NCBI GenBank assembly: GCA_009925955.1
Contig: RFPX01000098.1
Location: 1 to 5,333, forward strand
Length of the DNA: 5,333 nucleotides
Reading direction: 5' to 3'
From: Betaproteobacteria bacterium
GTDB lineage: Bacteria; Pseudomonadota; Gammaproteobacteria; Burkholderiales; Burkholderiaceae_C
Part shown: piece by piece, positions 5,291 to 5,333 of the stretch
Layout of the letters: the number at the start of each line of letters is the position of its first letter
How positions within the stretch are numbered: position 1 is the stretch's first letter
Made by a program: the position numbers and the translations under genes
The notes under the pieces: model-generated
What the model was told of the DNA's origin: nothing
The model's database searches: none
The model's input: only the letters and a program-made list of their open reading frames with translations

Positions 5291-5333
5291 ATGACACGAC
5301 ACATCCTCGTACTGTGCACGCACAACTCGGCAC
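5291..5333 (+). CDS. second LMW-phosphatase-type ArsC-like protein, N-terminal fragment
   Basis: The window ends 14 codons into this gene: MTRHILVLCTHNSA. A short hydrophobic strand leading into CTHNSA is the start of a CX5R phosphatase/arsenate-reductase P-loop, and a second arsC-like gene behind the first is common in arsenic operons of this kind. The ATG lies one base after the ancestral stop of the preceding arsC, with no good Shine-Dalgarno, so translation was probably coupled to that gene. In the sequence as given the ATG is also in frame with the broken arsC, so it could be translated as the C-terminal half of a fusion. Specific function (arsenate reductase versus protein tyrosine phosphatase) cannot be decided from 14 residues. 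Confidence 0.65.
   Translation, partial: MTRHILVLCTHNSA

Noticed and set aside
1..5333. CRISPR arrays, insertion sequences, integrase attachment sites, tRNA or rRNA genes
   Set aside because: No regularly spaced repeats, transposase-like proteins, long terminal inverted repeats or RNA gene signatures were seen on either strand.

Overview
The window is GC-rich (roughly 60-65 %) and reads as chromosomal DNA of a betaproteobacterium. The protein flavour and the arsenic gene set suggest Burkholderiales, perhaps Comamonadaceae. That placement is inference from general resemblance, not from a search. No tRNA, rRNA, insertion sequence, integrase or CRISPR array is visible.

Layout. (1) 1-113 is the C-terminal tail of an unidentified protein. 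(2) 114-268 is an intergenic stretch ending in a highly structured leader, followed by a putative Na+/H+ antiporter (269-1525). The leader can form two mutually exclusive hairpin arrangements, one of which buries the ribosome binding site. This is a good candidate for a cis-regulatory RNA. (3) A convergent AraC-family regulator (minus strand, 1575-2402) is separated by about 108 bp from a divergent two-gene unit: a peroxiredoxin-like CxxC protein (2511-3059) and a ketopantoate-reductase-family oxidoreductase (3078-4001). The divergent region holds a near-perfect 13-bp direct repeat and a 7-bp inverted repeat, as expected for an AraC-type operator. (4) An arsenic resistance operon starts at 4086: arsR, arsI (C-As lyase), a broken arsC, and the first codons of a second arsC-like gene that runs off the window.

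How they work together. ArsR has its cysteines in the C-terminal CCxxxxC arrangement rather than in the E. coli-type DNA-binding helix. Its promoter -10 box sits inside a 12-bp inverted repeat whose right arm covers the ATG, so binding would block its own transcription. ArsI would demethylate trivalent methylated arsenicals to arsenite, and the ArsC proteins would reduce arsenate to arsenite for a downstream exporter outside the window. The first arsC has lost an internal segment with a frame change. The remaining reading frame runs through the old stop and joins in frame to the next ArsC-like gene, so the sequence as given encodes an ArsC-ArsC hybrid.

The items most worth a second look are the antiporter leader RNA, the arsC deletion/fusion, the apparently leaderless arsR, and the uncharacterised AraC / peroxiredoxin-like / KPR-like module.
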